A stretch of 64,000 bases of DNA from Clarkia xantiana subsp. parviflora (Eukaryota; Streptophyta; Magnoliopsida; Myrtales; Onagraceae). The position numbers and the translations under genes are program-made. The notes under the pieces were generated by a model. That model ran no database searches. It worked only from the letters and a program-made list of their open reading frames with translations, and was not told the DNA's origin. The DNA lies in NCBI GenBank assembly GCA_036873135.1, contig JAPTYO010000004.1, positions 38,969,105 through 39,033,104 on the forward strand. The letters run 5' to 3'. Shown piece after piece: positions 10,338 through 22,841 of this stretch (position 1 is its first letter; each line of letters begins with the position of its first letter).

Positions 10338-10986
10338 GACGACAATACATTAACAGGCACACTCCCATTCCGACGAGTGGGAGCTGTAAGCATATGGTAA
10401 TGGGCGCCGTAAATGGAAGCCCATTATATGTATATGTTACCTAAGTTAATTGGGTACATGTCACTTTAGGACATTGGGCCAGACCTAAATCCCAATTGAC
10501 ATGAGAGGCCCAAAATTGGGCCTTCCTATTCTAAGCATGGGCCAGCCGAATTTAGGGTGGAAGTAAAGTGGACTTTTGTCCACTTTACTCCTCCGATATA
10601 TATGGGGAGTTAAGGGTTTTATTAGGGTTAATCACAATTCCCTTCAAGTGGTGATTTGAGAGAAAACCCTTCCCCCAAATACACCTATATTCGGCCAGAC
10701 CACTTCCTCACCAAGGGTGTGCCAATTTGCCTTCGAGCAAACACTCTAGAGATCTGTCCCTCGCCAAGAATCGATCAGAGGCTTTGCCGTGAAGAATATA
10801 CCACGTAGGGCTTCCTTCACAAGAACCCCTACGGGTGCCGACCAGAGGATCGTGAACTCCCTTCTGCAAAGATCTTGGGACTATGGACTACTGTTGAGGT
10901 ATGTGCGAATCTTCCGCTGCTTAATTTCGATTACTAGCATGTACCATGATTTAGTTACCGTAGTGATTACTCCCCGTAAATTAACA
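10338..10986 (+). mobile_element. 3' end of Ty1/copia element D (same family as C)
   Basis: Bases 10338-10384 match, with about four differences, the reverse complement of the last internal bases of copia C including the polypurine tract CGAGTGGGAGC; 10385-10986 is its 3' LTR (TGTAAGCATATGG to CCGTAAATTAACA). The remainder of the element must lie beyond element A, to the left of the window, because A was inserted 47 bp before this LTR. Confidence 0.85.
10385..10986 (+). repeat. 3' LTR of copia D (602 bp)
   Basis: Clearly homologous, in opposite orientation, to the two 593-bp LTRs of copia C at 20465 and 39268, but more divergent than those are from each other. Confidence 0.85.
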
Positions 10987-11020
10987 ACCTCGCTGCTTGG
11001 TCAGTGATATGTCTTGCTAC

Positions 11021-12143
11021 TAGGGATTGCAACGGGTATCAGGGCCCCGCTTACCCGCGGGGCCTCGAACCGGTTTTGACCCGCCAACCCACTGACCCGC
11101 GGGGCACTGGACCGGTTCGGGGCGGGTCCATGTTTAGTATCGCGGGGCCTCGTAGACCCACCCCGTAGTATCAATATGTAATATTTATTAGTATTAAGGA
11201 ATGTTATTTAGGGTTCATATTACTTTGAAGTTAGATATTAGTTAGAGTTATACTTGAGAGTTAGCATAGCAGGCGCAACTTTTTTTTTCACTCACCACTC
11301 AGTCACACCAGTAAGCAGCAACGGCGGCAACGACACCCAAATGAGCGTCCAGAGCCCAGCGGCAACGGCTCAACACGGCAGTCCAGCTCCAGTGGCTCGC
11401 ACAACACGGCAACACCTCGCACTCGGCCTTAGTCTTCCACCCAGCCGCGCGCCCACCGGTGACCACCACGTCGCCGCCCAACGCGTCCACTGCCGTTCAC
11501 CACCATGTCCACTACCGTCCACCACCGTGTCCACTGTCGTCCAACACCGCGTCAAGAGTTCTTGCAGTATCAAATTTAGATTTCTCATCACAAACATGTA
11601 TGCCTTGATGATGGACTACGGAGCCCCGTTGCCTCCATGATCCATTTCCTCCTCTTCCAAATCTATTACTTTGCCTACCAGTACAACCATCCAGAATCAC
11701 TGCTTCTTTTTCTACACGCAAATCACCCCTTCGAACTACATCGCTATCCTCTTCCTTCACATGGATATTTGCAACACTAGTATTGTGATGTTACAATGGT
11801 GAACCATAAGTAAATTTCGATTTGGATTTGGAGTCTGGATTTGGATTTGGTGTTTGAATTTAGTGTTTGGATTTGGTAATTTGAATTTTGTGTTTGGATT
11901 TGGTAATTTGAATTTGGTGTTGTGATGTTTGTTGTTTGTATTTGATTTGGATTTGGTGTTGTGGTGTTTGTAAAGTGGAAAAAAAAAAAAAAAAACAAGT
12001 CTACCACGTTTCGGGTCGGAGCCCCGCGGGACGCGGGATTTTTTGTCCCGCCCCACGAGGCACATGAAACCTGGTCCGGATCTGCAAGGTCGCCCCGCGA
12101 GGCGGATCCGGGGCTGTGAAAACCCGCCCCGTTGCTATACCTA
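11021..12143. mobile_element. non-autonomous hAT-like element, 1123 bp, GC-rich ends
   Basis: The ends are short inverted repeats (TAGGGATTGCAACGGG and, reversed, TAGGTATAGCAACGGGG). A perfect 8-bp duplication, CTTGCTAC, flanks it at 11013-11020 and 12144-12151, as expected for hAT. Both subterminal regions are rich in CCCGCGGGGC motifs; the interior has CCACCGTGTCCAC-type repeats (about 11480-11545) and many TTTGGATTTGG repeats (about 11820-11965). There is no transposase; ORFs here look like by-products of base composition. Confidence 0.85.
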
Positions 12144-12151
12144 CTTGCTAC

Positions 12152-12943
12152 TTAGACATTGATCTACCTTGCTGAACAAGGATCATTGATGATGTTGATT
12201 CTTGTACATTGCTCCGAGTCACATGTTAAATGACCCATGTGTCGTCAGGGTGACTTGATGCTCGTTGGTCGTCACAATTGGAGTCGGCGCATCACAGATC
12301 GGATAGCTCATGGAGAGTTTGGTTGGACGGACCGGAAGAGACTTGGTTCGGTCGACCACTTGGAGAGCTTGAATCGCGGGGACAGATCTATCTATCTGTT
12401 AGACAGACGACACGTTATCTCGCTACACTTTCATTAACTTGCATAAGGTCTTGATGGGTTGGTTAATTAGTTTTTTTTTTTTTTAAGAAAGAAAAATCTT
12501 AGAGCTAATGGTGCTGTCATTAGTTGTGGTTTCTTCTACATTAAGAAAGTAACTGAAACTCTGTAAGTATTTCTATTACGTTCATCGTCCGGCGAGTGTC
12601 TCAGTCGTTCGTCCGCGTGGTAAACAGCGACCAGGACGTCGGAGTTGTGGACACGTGGCATGAGACGGATCTGTTACTGAAGCCCCCACCTCACCAATGA
12701 TTAGGCCCAATTGAATTGACGATCTCCATCTCCACCGCCACCAAAGCATGTCCGTGTCTTTTCCCTCCTCTCTCTCTGTCATGGTCATGGCCATCCCTCT
12801 CCCCTTTCCTCCTCCGTTACCCCCCAAGCTTTCCCTCTGACCCTAAGGTATTGAATTTCGTCGATTCGAAGAAATTGTGTGGGCAACACCTACTTCATAT
12901 CAACCTCCATGAACCAATCTCAGGTATCCAGATCACAACGTAG
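12152..12943 (+). promoter_or_regulatory. promoter and 5' leader of the LRR gene, with G-box
   Basis: No gene is visible between the hAT-like element and the start codon at 12944. A perfect palindromic G-box, CACGTG, lies at 12652-12657 within GACACGTGGC, a form that can also serve as an abscisic-acid response element. A CT-rich leader (about 12720-12835) precedes the start. There is a T-run at 12472-12484. No clear TATA box. Regulation by abscisic acid or light is only a possibility. Confidence 0.45.
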
Positions 12944-15900
12944 ATGGCGATCGTGACCGGAGATCGCTACCTCGAGAAACTGGTCAAATTCGTCGAAGCT
13001 CAAGCGGGTGCCCTGATCGATGGGACCCTAGTGCTGAAGCTAAATCCTGCAGGCCTTCACTACGTGCAATCGAGGCTCGAGTCGCTGCACGAGCTCGACC
13101 GCCTCCTTGCTGGAGCTCCAGTCGATTACCTAAGGGCATATATTTCCGACCTTGGCGACCATCGGGCGCTGGAGCAGCTCCGGCGGATTCTCCGACTCCT
13201 TACATCTTTGAAGGTTGTTTCGGTGCTTCCGCTTCCGGCCCAGGACCCAACGCCACTTTCTCTGCTGCCGTTTGGTCGACTGAGGTTTCTGGAGCTGAGG
13301 GGATGCGATTTGTCGACATCTGCTGCTAGAGGATTGCTTGAACTAAGACATATTTTGGAGAAGCTAATATGCCACAATTCTACTGTGAGTACTGATTTTT
13401 ATTTTTGTGCTTACCTATCAATATGCATCAAACCCTCCGATAAAAATTTGAACTTTTCTTTTAAATTCTAAATTAATATAGCATATTTACAATTTTACTG
13501 ATAGTCTCTTACTCATCTTAAATTAAGAGAACGTAAGATTTATTTTTCTCCTTCTTAGTTCTTTGTACCTTCTTAAAGCATTTGCCTCTTGAATGCAGTG
13601 TTTATTCAATGCTAAGGAAATTCAACGCCTCTTGTCGTTGCCTTGACTTCTTACTATTCATTTGATGTGGAGATCTTACAAAGATAACACGGCTGCCATT
13701 TTTATTTCAAAAAGTAGTTTTACTTTCTTCAAATTATCATTCAAAATCTGTACTTTGCTTCATAAGATAAGCGGCTCGGTGCTCCTCTGTTCAGCATTGG
13801 GAGTCTGTCATTTGATGATATATTGAATATTTAGAGTTAAGAGTCTAGATTATTTCCTCGGCTTTATTATTTGCCTTTTGCTCAGTGCATTTCTTTTGAT
13901 GCATGTCTTACCATGTCAAGATATGCATGAAAGAGATAATTGAAGTTTACCATTTTTTTTTCCTAAATATAGGATGCTCTTCGGCATATTTTTGCCAGTA
14001 GAATTGCTGACATAAAGAAGTCTCCACAATGGAACCGACTATCATTTGTTTCTTGTGCTTGCAATAGCATGGTTCTGATGGATGAATCCCTTCAACTCCT
14101 TCCTGCTGTTGAAACTCTTGATCTTAGTCGAAACAGGTTTTCAAGAGTTGATAATCTCCGGAAATGCGTTAAATTAAAGCATTTGGATCTTGGGTTCAAT
14201 AACTTGAGAACAATTTCTTCCTTTTCCGAGGTAAGAAAGATGATTTTTGTAAGATTGCTTTTAGTGGAGACAAATATTAGTATGTAGGTGCTAGCTCTGA
14301 TATTATAAGATATGGATGATTAGTACTCTGTCTTAGCCTCCTTGAGTTTAAGGAGGCTAGAAATATTCTAAATACTGAATAGTTACCATCATGTGAAATT
14401 TATCGTTCCTAAAACACACTAATTGCACTCTGCTTACATAGAAAGCAACTTTTCAAGTGATTTTAACTTTCTCAAGGATAAGATTCTTTTGGGTGCTCTG
14501 TTGAGAGCACAAGAGCTCTTCGAAGTCTTTTCATCTAGATTCCAACATTATGATGATTGTCATATTCAGGTAATAGTTATGGATTGAACATCAATTTTCT
14601 GAATCATGCAGGTTTCGTGCAATATGGTTAAGCTTGTTTTGAGGAACAATGCTCTAACTTCGTTACGTGGGATTGAGAATCTGAAGTCGCTTGAAGGGCT
14701 TGATATTTCCTGCAATCTTATTTCCAGTTTCTCGGAGTTGGAGATATTGGCAGGCCTTACTTTGTTACAAAGCTTGTGGCTGGAAGGAAACCCGGTATGT
14801 AGTGCCCGATGGTATCGGCCACAAGTGTTCAGCCTGTTTACTTATCCTGAGAGGGTAAGGCTCTTCTAATCTATTGAAGTGGCTTAGTTTTATAAACTCT
14901 AATATCTACATCCAAGTAAACTTACAAGACCCTGTTCCTTCTGGCTTTTTCCTTATCAGTTGATGTTAGACAATAATGGTATTAGTACTAGAGAGTACTG
15001 GAAGAGGCAGATTATCATTGCCAGTCGGCAGAAGCAGCCTTCTAGTTTTGGGTTCTATTATCCTGCAAAGACTGACACTGAAGGTGAAGGAAGCGTCCCC
15101 CGGAAAAAGGTATATCCGTACATTCAGGCCAACTTCACGTGATCTTGATTCTTGACTCTTGAGACTGTACATTTTGAAAATTGCATTTTTTTAATCAATT
15201 TGTTGGACTAGAGGCGGGAAGTAATTCCTCCAATTCAGATACGTGCTAGTTTTTAGCTTGTAAGAGACGTTAAATTGTGCTTTTTCTAACCCATGTATGC
15301 TAGGCTTGAACAAGAATTTAGCTTAACTCATGTTGCTGATAATTTTGTAGAGAAAGCAATCACGTCTTGCTTCTATTGAAAGCGAAGAAGAAAGTGTCTG
15401 TGTGTTCTCTGACCAAGATTCTGGCTCGTCTCATAATGAGGTCCCAAGCAAAGAGGAGAGTGCTGAGCATGATGATGAGGCTGAGATTATTGATTTGATA
15501 AACAGGGTGGAACATTTGAAGAAAGAACGCTCCATTCTTTGGTTGCGGGAGGTCAAGGAGTGGATGGGTCAGGCTCCTGAGAATATGATTGGTACATGGG
15601 ATTCTGTTCAGGTACTTAACTTGCTAAGCAGGAGTAACCAGAGGGATGTTGGTGAAAGTTCCAAGTATATCTCTGATTCTGTTCAAGCTTCAGGAGATGA
15701 AAAAGGCACCGAGTCCGACCACCTCTTTACTGACAAGGCGCCGCCTCTGCATGGCCAGTTGAGTGCTGCAGTAGGTAACAGCGGAATTCTTTTTCCGGGA
15801 AAAGAGGAAATGCATTTGCAAGAGATGCGTCAATCATACTCTCATGAATTGATAAAAAGCGTTTCTGCACATGTTAAAGCCTTGCATTCCGATATGCTTG

Positions 15901-18900
15901 CTCCAACTAAAAAACATCATGTGGTTGGAAATTCTAGTGAATCTGCATTTACTGCTCTTGGCAATTCAGTCGAATCCCCAAGATCTCCTCCTCATTATCA
16001 GGATGACATTCTTCACCGTCGTCAGAACCTGGTTGAAGAAATTTTGCAACTTTCTGCAGATTCATATTCGATAGCATCATCTGATAGTGACAGTAGCTGT
16101 AGCGAAGATGATCTCTGTGAGTATGGATCATCATTTTCCTCTGTTAATCAGGCATCTGAAGGAATGATCATTCATTGTAACGTAGATGGGCGGTTTGTGG
16201 GTAGTTCATACAAGGGAAATTGTTCTAATAACATGAATGGCCGAGTTCAACATGCTGGAGAAAGTGGCAAGTATTTGGCAGATTCCTTGGCTGAAGAAGT
16301 TGTGGAATGCTCTCTGCAACCTAATAGTGATGAGTCCCTTGCTAGTAATCATGATTCTAATGGTGTTTTAGCCAACTCAGGTACTGGGTCTCTTCTGAAG
16401 AGCAGAGGCAAAAGAAAAACAGTAAAAAGAGTAATTAGTTTTTCATCTGATAAGGGTGGTCTTAGAAATTTCGGAATATTGATACAATCAAGTGTCGGTA
16501 TGGACTTAGATGGTTTGGAAGATGAACAGGAAAAGGAATCTTGGAGTGGAAGTTCTGATCAAGAAGCTGATGAGAGAGAGATGCAACAGGATGCACTTGG
16601 TGCTGGAGATAATTGCTCGTTCAATCTGGGAGATGAATTTATAGAGAGTTATTTCAAAAAGATTGTTACTGAAGCACGATCTAGTGAAACTTGTACGCAT
16701 TATCTGCGTTGCGATTGTGTGTTGGAGCAAGAGTCCATCTACAGAGAAAGGTAAACATGCTTATATGCACTGGAATGTGAGTGCCGGTTCCCTTGGAGGA
16801 AGCAGTCTTGTTTACAGTTTTCCTTGAAAGAGAATTTTTGCTCTTGCACAAATTGGACTTCTCTCTTCATACGGTAGTGTCTTAATTCTCAAAATGCATT
16901 GTACTGTAGTGTACTTTGTGATATGCACCCTTGCTGTCTACTTTTCTTCAGTCATAGCCAACACTAAAGAGTATAAGCAAAAATAATAAAATAAACTGAT
17001 AATGCAGATTTATTATTTTTTGTTTTACAATGTAATATTCCCCTCCTTTTTCCTTGTCCTGTCTTTTTTCATTCAGGGAAGTAGCTGTGGTACTGAGCAG
17101 TGAACAGCAACTGTATGTGCTACTTATTGGAATCAAATTGGATGGGTCAGGTAAGAACTGTTAAGAAGTTGCAAAGACTGAATATTGACTTTCTTTCTTC
17201 AAATTGTGGTCACATTAACTGTTGATCTGTCTTATGATTCTACAGGAGCTATTTTGAGTGTGCTAGGTAGCCACATGGTTGAAGATGTTAAAGAAGTGTA
17301 TGTTAGTATGGGACTTCAGGTGGTCAGGTTAGTTATTGTAATTTCTAGAAGTTATAGGGAATAATTACATTGAACTGTTGTAAAATGTAGTGCCTAATAT
17401 TGTTAAATCAGGATTTGCATCGGAGGTGGACCAACATATGTGTTGATAGTGCGGAACATGGAGAAATCAAGGCAGCTACTAGGATCTTTGCAAGAGTCCG
17501 ACACCCATTCATCTAAGAAAAGTTTCTCTTTAAGAAGGTGACTCGCTTTGTACTTGTTAACTATATTCTGTTCCATATGTATTTGCATGTTTGAAATCAG
17601 ACATTGGTTGAAAACGATTACTTCCATGTGGTTTCGCTCCGAAGTCCCAGGTTCGAAACCCCTCATGGAGTCACTGGTGAACTAATTAGAATATCAGGTG
17701 CCGTCTGGCCCACTTACCGCGTCTTGCATAAGAGGAGGCGAGTAAAGGTGTGGGCTAAACGGGCCGACATTTTGACTATACTAGGCTGCTGGTGAGGCTA
17801 CTTTGAAGGGTCAGTGATGCGCTGGTTATTCACTAAATCTAGTCATAAAAAACTTCAAACCATGAGCATGAGAGCACGAACATTACGTGGGATACTGGGA
17901 TAGACTTAGGATCGTCACTACTAGTTCATTCATTTATGTTGGCAGAAAAAAAGGTCATATAGTGTTAAAAAAAATTATGTTTTAACTAGTTTCGCATTTG
18001 ACAGTGTGGAGTGCATTCAGATGGAACTGTTCAGTAAGCATATATGCAGAGGCTCCAGTGCAAACGTGTACCTGTACTCGATGATTCAGTTCTGGGAGAA
18101 TAGCAATAAAGGTGCGTTACTCACTATATTTAATTACTAATCTTTTTCAGATTGAACTCCCAATCCACATACCTTCAGAAATAGGAAAAAGGGATGAAAA
18201 TGAATCAGATGGCATGACATTTCAGCAATTTCATAGAAAAATCATGTTCTTTTTGGTGTTATAGTTTGTACATTTACTTTCGTATGTGGTCTGCTATCCT
18301 CTGTGGCATAGAGGACTAATATGCTTGCTAATTTTTAATGAATGATGTATTCTATTTCTTCTTCATCTATCTAATGAAGAGCAAGGTCCTAGATTTGTTA
18401 CTAGAAAGCATTTACTGGGATAGATCTAACTAAGCTATTGTTTAGTATAAGATTACACTCTTTATATGTGGTCGATGCTGAAGGTCTCGTTTTTATATGC
18501 ACGGATTGACAGTGATCTCTAAATACTCAGTATGTTACAAAAAATGATGATTTCATGTGGCATACGAGATACTTAATTCAACATTTTGATGGAGTTCAAA
18601 TTTTCAGAATATCGCTAATGGTCTAGTGATGATATATGGACAGATAAACCATGGTCCAACAGGTCCTTGTTCGTGACCCGTCACCATCTGCTTCTATGCA
18701 TAGAAGATATCAGGAAGTTCAGTGGCCTTACCAGGAAATCTCGGTTTCCTCCATATTTCTCACTCGTATTGTGCTGCAGTATAGCTGATGTATTGGAAAT
18801 GGTAATTTCACATCATTGTTAACTCAATTGGGTTCAATCCAAATTAATAGTGTTCCAAATTGCTTCTTAATCTCTGTTATTTTTCAGGTCATAGAGGCGG

Positions 18901-19127
18901 GAGAGAAGGGATCGGTGGTTCTAGAGCTTGAGCGATTTGCATGCAAGTTCCCCCCGGACTCAAATTCAAAGAAATGTGCAACCAATTCATCTCAAGACAT
19001 ATCCTCGGCCAACATCAAATGGAAATTGAAGTGGTCATCGGAAACAAATCAGCTACAATTTGTTGGGCTGCTAAAAGCCCTGCACTCACAAACATCGTCT
19101 CCTCTGTTTGTTCGGTCTGCACCGTGA
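12944..19127 (+). CDS. leucine-rich-repeat protein, STK11-interacting-protein-like, 11 exons
   Basis: Exons: 12944-13384, 13973-14230, 14612-14854, 14960-15109, 15351-16750, 17077-17150, 17246-17327, 17412-17537, 18005-18111, 18644-18801, 18888-19127. All introns are GT-AG and the phases join to 1092 residues. Start MAIVTGDRYLEKLVKFVE. Residues about 180-312 hold five leucine-rich repeats (LLPAVETLDLSRNRF, VKLKHLDLGFNNL, VKLVLRNNALTSL, LEGLDISCNLI, LQSLWLEGNPV), capped by a Trp-Tyr region. Exon 5 codes a long acidic, serine-rich, probably disordered stretch. The C-terminal third (AVVLSSEQQLYVLLIGIKLD and later) resembles a PH-like fold, which I infer only from pattern. Plant members of this family are usually annotated as LRR proteins or as similar to serine/threonine kinase 11-interacting protein. 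The gene looks intact. The name is less sure than the gene model. Confidence 0.9.
17590..17830 (+). mobile_element. possible tRNA-derived SINE in intron 8 of the LRR gene
   Basis: A perfect RNA polymerase III B box, GGTTCGAAACC, lies at 17650-17660, and the sequence around it (from ACTTCCATGTGG to CACTGGTG) resembles the tRNA-like head of plant SINEs. I do not see a convincing A box or clear target-site duplication, so the ends are approximate. Confidence 0.35.
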
Positions 19128-19475
19128 TACTGTATCGGTTTTTGTGCGTTGCTATTCGTGGTGTTGTTTGCTTGTGGTTTGGATTCGATGTAGTTGTTTG
19201 TGGGGTTTTTGGTTGATGCCTTGGTGTAGTTGGTTGGGTAATATTCTTCATTGATTGTAGTAGATTCCATTCACTTTCAGTTTGGTTATGAGCTATATAT
19301 GTGTACAGAAAGAAAGAAAGATTGTGTATATTAATTAATTAATAATAAATGAAGATAGCAGATTCTGTCTTTGTATCACTGCCTGCCTGCATCTCCTGCT
19401 CCTCCTTTCTAATTCCCTTCCATTCCAGCAATGTCTGTCTTAGAGGTTAGCAGACTTTCTTAAGAATTGATTAAT
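19128..19475 (+). terminator. 3' UTR of the LRR gene with poly(A) signal
   Basis: GT-rich sequence follows the TGA stop at 19125-19127. AATAAA is at 19344-19349, about 220 bp after the stop, a plausible polyadenylation signal. A Mutator-like element begins at 19476. Confidence 0.5.
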
Positions 19476-19884
19476 AGGTTAATAACCTATGAAAGGTCTG
19501 AATAATGACTCATGTTAATCGTTGAGGTCTGAAGTTTCAAAAGTTAATATGAAGGGTCTGAGGTTTCAGTTTTGTTGATATAAAAGGTCTCCGTCAATTT
19601 TTGCTGTTAAAAGTGACGGAATTTGGTCACATGGCATTCGCTAATTACTTTATTAATGCATACCGGAAATAAAATGAAATCCTAAAAATACTCGTCTATC
19701 AAAGTGCGCCCCTCACATGCGTGAAATAAAAAGACGAAAATGCCCTTAAAGAAAAAAAAAGAGGTACCACGACCCCGGCTCCGGCCACCGCCACCCCGGT
19801 TGCTTGATTGATTTTGTAGATAATTCCTAATTTGGATAATGTTTTGATTCGGATTCCTCTAGATTCTTTGTCTGAATTGGATAA

Positions 19885-20464
19885 TACGCATACCGCAACG
19901 ATGAAACAATCGCCTTATCATTTTCTCCAGCGACGCTTCCTTCCGCCGGAGCTCAAACACTGATTCCAGGCCTTCCCAACGATGTCTTAGGTTTGGTCCT
20001 CTCCTTCGTTCAGTACTTCCATCATTCCCGCCTCAAATCCATCTGTAGATTGTGGCGCGTGTTTTTCTCCTCGAATACCCTCATTTCCCTCCACCGTAAA
20101 AACCCCAAGTCCCTCTCTCACCTCCTCTGCATCTTCCCTCAAGATCCTTCAATTGCCACTCCGTACCTCTTCGACCCGCAGTCCCTCGCTTGGTGTCCTC
20201 TCCCTCGTCTTTCTCCCAGCCCTAACGGCTACGGTCTCTACAATTTCACTTCAGTCTCGATTGGCTACCTTATGTACGTCCTTGCAGCTCTCATTTCGAT
20301 GTGTGATCCTTTCCTATTAATCGTCCCTCTTCATCGTCTTTGATGTTTCGCTTCGATTTCATGACCAAGAAGTGGGAGCACCTCGCTCCCATGATTTCTC
20401 CGCGAGGGAGCTTTGCTTGTATAGTGGTTCTAGATTCTGACCAGATTTTGGTGGCGGGTGGGGG
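19885..20464 (+). pseudogene. captured F-box/kelch gene fragment, left part (OR23-like)
   Basis: The open frame starts after an in-frame TAA at 19882-19884 and has no ATG. From about 19951 it encodes an F-box (TLIPGLPNDVLGLVLSF, then HHSRLKSICRLWRVFFSS) and the start of a kelch region (LLCIFPQDPSI, LFDPQSLAWCPLPRL, SPRGSFACIV, ILVAGGG). It resembles the plant F-box/kelch protein OR23. A small deletion, probably 4 nt, near 20284 shifts the frame, and TGA at 20304-20306 stands where Arg is expected. The kelch region stops at the copia insertion at 20465 and continues at 39861. F-box proteins normally recruit substrates to SCF ubiquitin ligases; this copy cannot make a full protein. Confidence 0.85.
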
Positions 20465-21057
20465 TGTTAGATTACGGGGAGTAATAAATACGGATACTTA
20501 AACAAAATACATGCTAGTAATCGGAATTACGCAGCGGAAGATTCGCACATACCTTTAAGATGATTTGTAGACCCAAGATCTTCTCAGGAGGGAGTTCACG
20601 ATCCTCCAGTCGGGACCCGTAGAGGTTCTTGTTAGAGAAGCCCTACGTGGTACAAGCTCCACAGCAAAGCCTCTGATCGATTCTTGGCATGGGAACAGAT
20701 CTCTGGAGTGTTTGCTTGGAAAGCAAATTGGCACACCCTTGGTGAAGCAAAAGGTTCGGCCGAAACTACTATGGTGTGGGGTTGAGGGTTTTTCTCTCTA
20801 AAACACTCTAATGAGGAAATAGTGATTAACCCTAAAAATCCCCTAACAACATGCATTTATAGGAGGAGCAAAGTGGACTTGCCCACACCATTATTTCGGC
20901 TGGCCATGCATAGGGGAGGCCCATAATTTGGGCCTCTCATGTCAATTGGGATTTGGGTCTAGCCCAGTTACCCTAATGTGACATTTACCTAATTTCCTTA
21001 GGTAAACTATACATATTATGGGCTACCAATTACGGCGCCCATCACCATATGCTTACA
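20465..21057 (-). repeat. 3' LTR of copia C (593 bp), with adjacent polypurine tract
   Basis: Read on the plus strand it runs from TGTTAGATTACGGGG to CATATGCTTACA. The polypurine tract is the reverse complement of 21058-21081 (CCTCCCATTCCGGCGAGTGG and following). Confidence 0.9.
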
Positions 21058-22301
21058 GCTCCCACTCGCCGGAATGGGAGGGTGTCTGTTAATGTATCGT
21101 CGTCCAAATCTGCATCAACATTTCAATCCTTCGATCTGCTCCTTGCTTCCAAATAGTTCATACGAAGTTTGCTGTGCGACCGGCGGATATGAAGGGCATC
21201 GTGCTACTCATCTGTTAGGAGTATTGTAGCGCCCGCGGAACGTTGATTCCTTTTTCTCCAATCAACCTGTTATAAAAAATATTTATATTGTACCGCGCTG
21301 TATCCTAGGTCAACTGTTAATTCTCCTTTTGCCTAGTTTCCACATAGGAACACTTCTCCAAGGCATCCGTACAAGTACTCACAACCTTCAACTAATATCT
21401 GGTTGGTGGCCACCTAGTGAATACAAGATTCGGTGAATTACAAGTAAACTTGACCATCCCCATCGCTCATATCCTTAGTCAGACCCAACCGGTTTCCAAA
21501 GACGTGGTCACTGGGCCTTTTTGTTCAGCCCTACGCTCGTACGCCGGGAAGCGAGCATTGAGCCTGACCTTAGATATGAGTTCTGAGTCCGTGAGGATAC
21601 TTTAGGTGTCTCTTCATAAGGCTCCTGGGATCAATCACACGCTCGAGGTGAAGAAGTTTGCGCTCGCTAGAATCACGAGGATTCCTTCCTAGTACAGTAT
21701 GAAGCACGTGTTGATAGCATACCTGAACCTTTTGGGTTGACAGGAAAGGGATATGTCAATCATGCTATCATAAATTCTCATCTAGCCCAGAATGTGGTTA
21801 AATGACGAACGAAGTTCATCACGGCGATTTGTAAAACGAAGATCATGTCGAGTTACTTCGAAACTAGATAATCGTCTTGCTTAATCCGGTTTATCCCCTG
21901 ACTCTTAGCCAGTCTTGCTTGGTAGAGGCCTCCCTCCACCACAAGACTACCGTACCTGTGTGACTAGGTAAGGCCCACATTCGACATAGTTTTGCATAGG
22001 ATTGCGTCCTCCTACGACTTAGTTTATAGACCGTAAATCTGATGTAATCAAAACATTATGACGTCGATTGATCATAAACTCAGTTTCAATTCTTTCGCTT
22101 ACAAAATGTAACTTTCTAATATCAAAATGTTATCACAGATACATGCCATTTCTAAACCCTACGCAATCCAAGCAGTTTTACATGCTTTTAAAATATCTCC
22201 TTGCGTAGTGGTTTTTGTTAATGGGTCCGTTACCAAGTTATTGGTGGACAAGTATTCCATAGTGATTATATTGTCTACTACCATTAAAATTTACCATGAA
22301 A

Positions 22302-22501
22302 TTATTTCTCATCAATGTGTTTGGTCCTACTAAGGTACTTCGGATTCTTAACTGCCGCAATGGCTGCTTGACTGTCAGAGAAGACCTTCACAGGTTTATT
22401 CTCAACATCACAACCAAGCAGTGCAGTTAGAAGCCTTTTGAGCCAGACCGCTTCCTGTGCATTCATAGAGAGATCTACGAATTCCGATTCCATTGTGGAC
22501 A
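22302..22501 (-). pseudogene. copia C RNase H remnant
   Basis: The frame contains SEFVDLSMNAQEAVWLKRLL and KPVKVFSDSQAAIAAVKNP, the glutamate-side and DSQAA motifs of copia RNase H. It sits between the 3' LTR side and the RT piece, as expected. Sequence at 21058-22301 belongs to the element's 3' internal region; it is decayed and has no readable frame. Confidence 0.75.
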
Positions 22502-22841
22502 GCGCGACTTAGGTTTGCTTCTTGCTCATCAATGAAATGGCGGCATTAGCAAGGAGGAATGCTCCTCCTGTGGTGGACTTATGATCATCCGGATCGCCAC
22601 CACGGTCGGCGTCAATGTAATCGGTCAATTCCAACTTCCTGCCCTCATAGCACAGTTCGTAGTCGGTAGTACCTTTTCAGATAACGAGTTATTCGTTTTA
22701 TAGTCTTTTAAATGTTGATGGCCAGGATCTGATAGGAAACGTGCTATTAGGCCTACGACGTAACAGATATCCGGATGGGTGCATTACATGGCGTAGAACA
22801 AACTACCGACCATGCTAAAACATCCTGCACCTTTTATCTAT

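Noticed and set aside
11254..12065. ORFs on both strands inside the hAT-like element
   Set aside because: They follow GC-rich and TTTGGATTTGG repeats and show no transposase or other domain.
12237..12437. Plus-strand ORF of 66 residues upstream of the LRR gene
   Set aside because: No domain, no supporting context; probably chance or 5' flanking sequence.
19015..19270. Minus-strand ORFs at the end of the LRR gene
   Set aside because: Shadows of the last exon and GT-rich 3' UTR.
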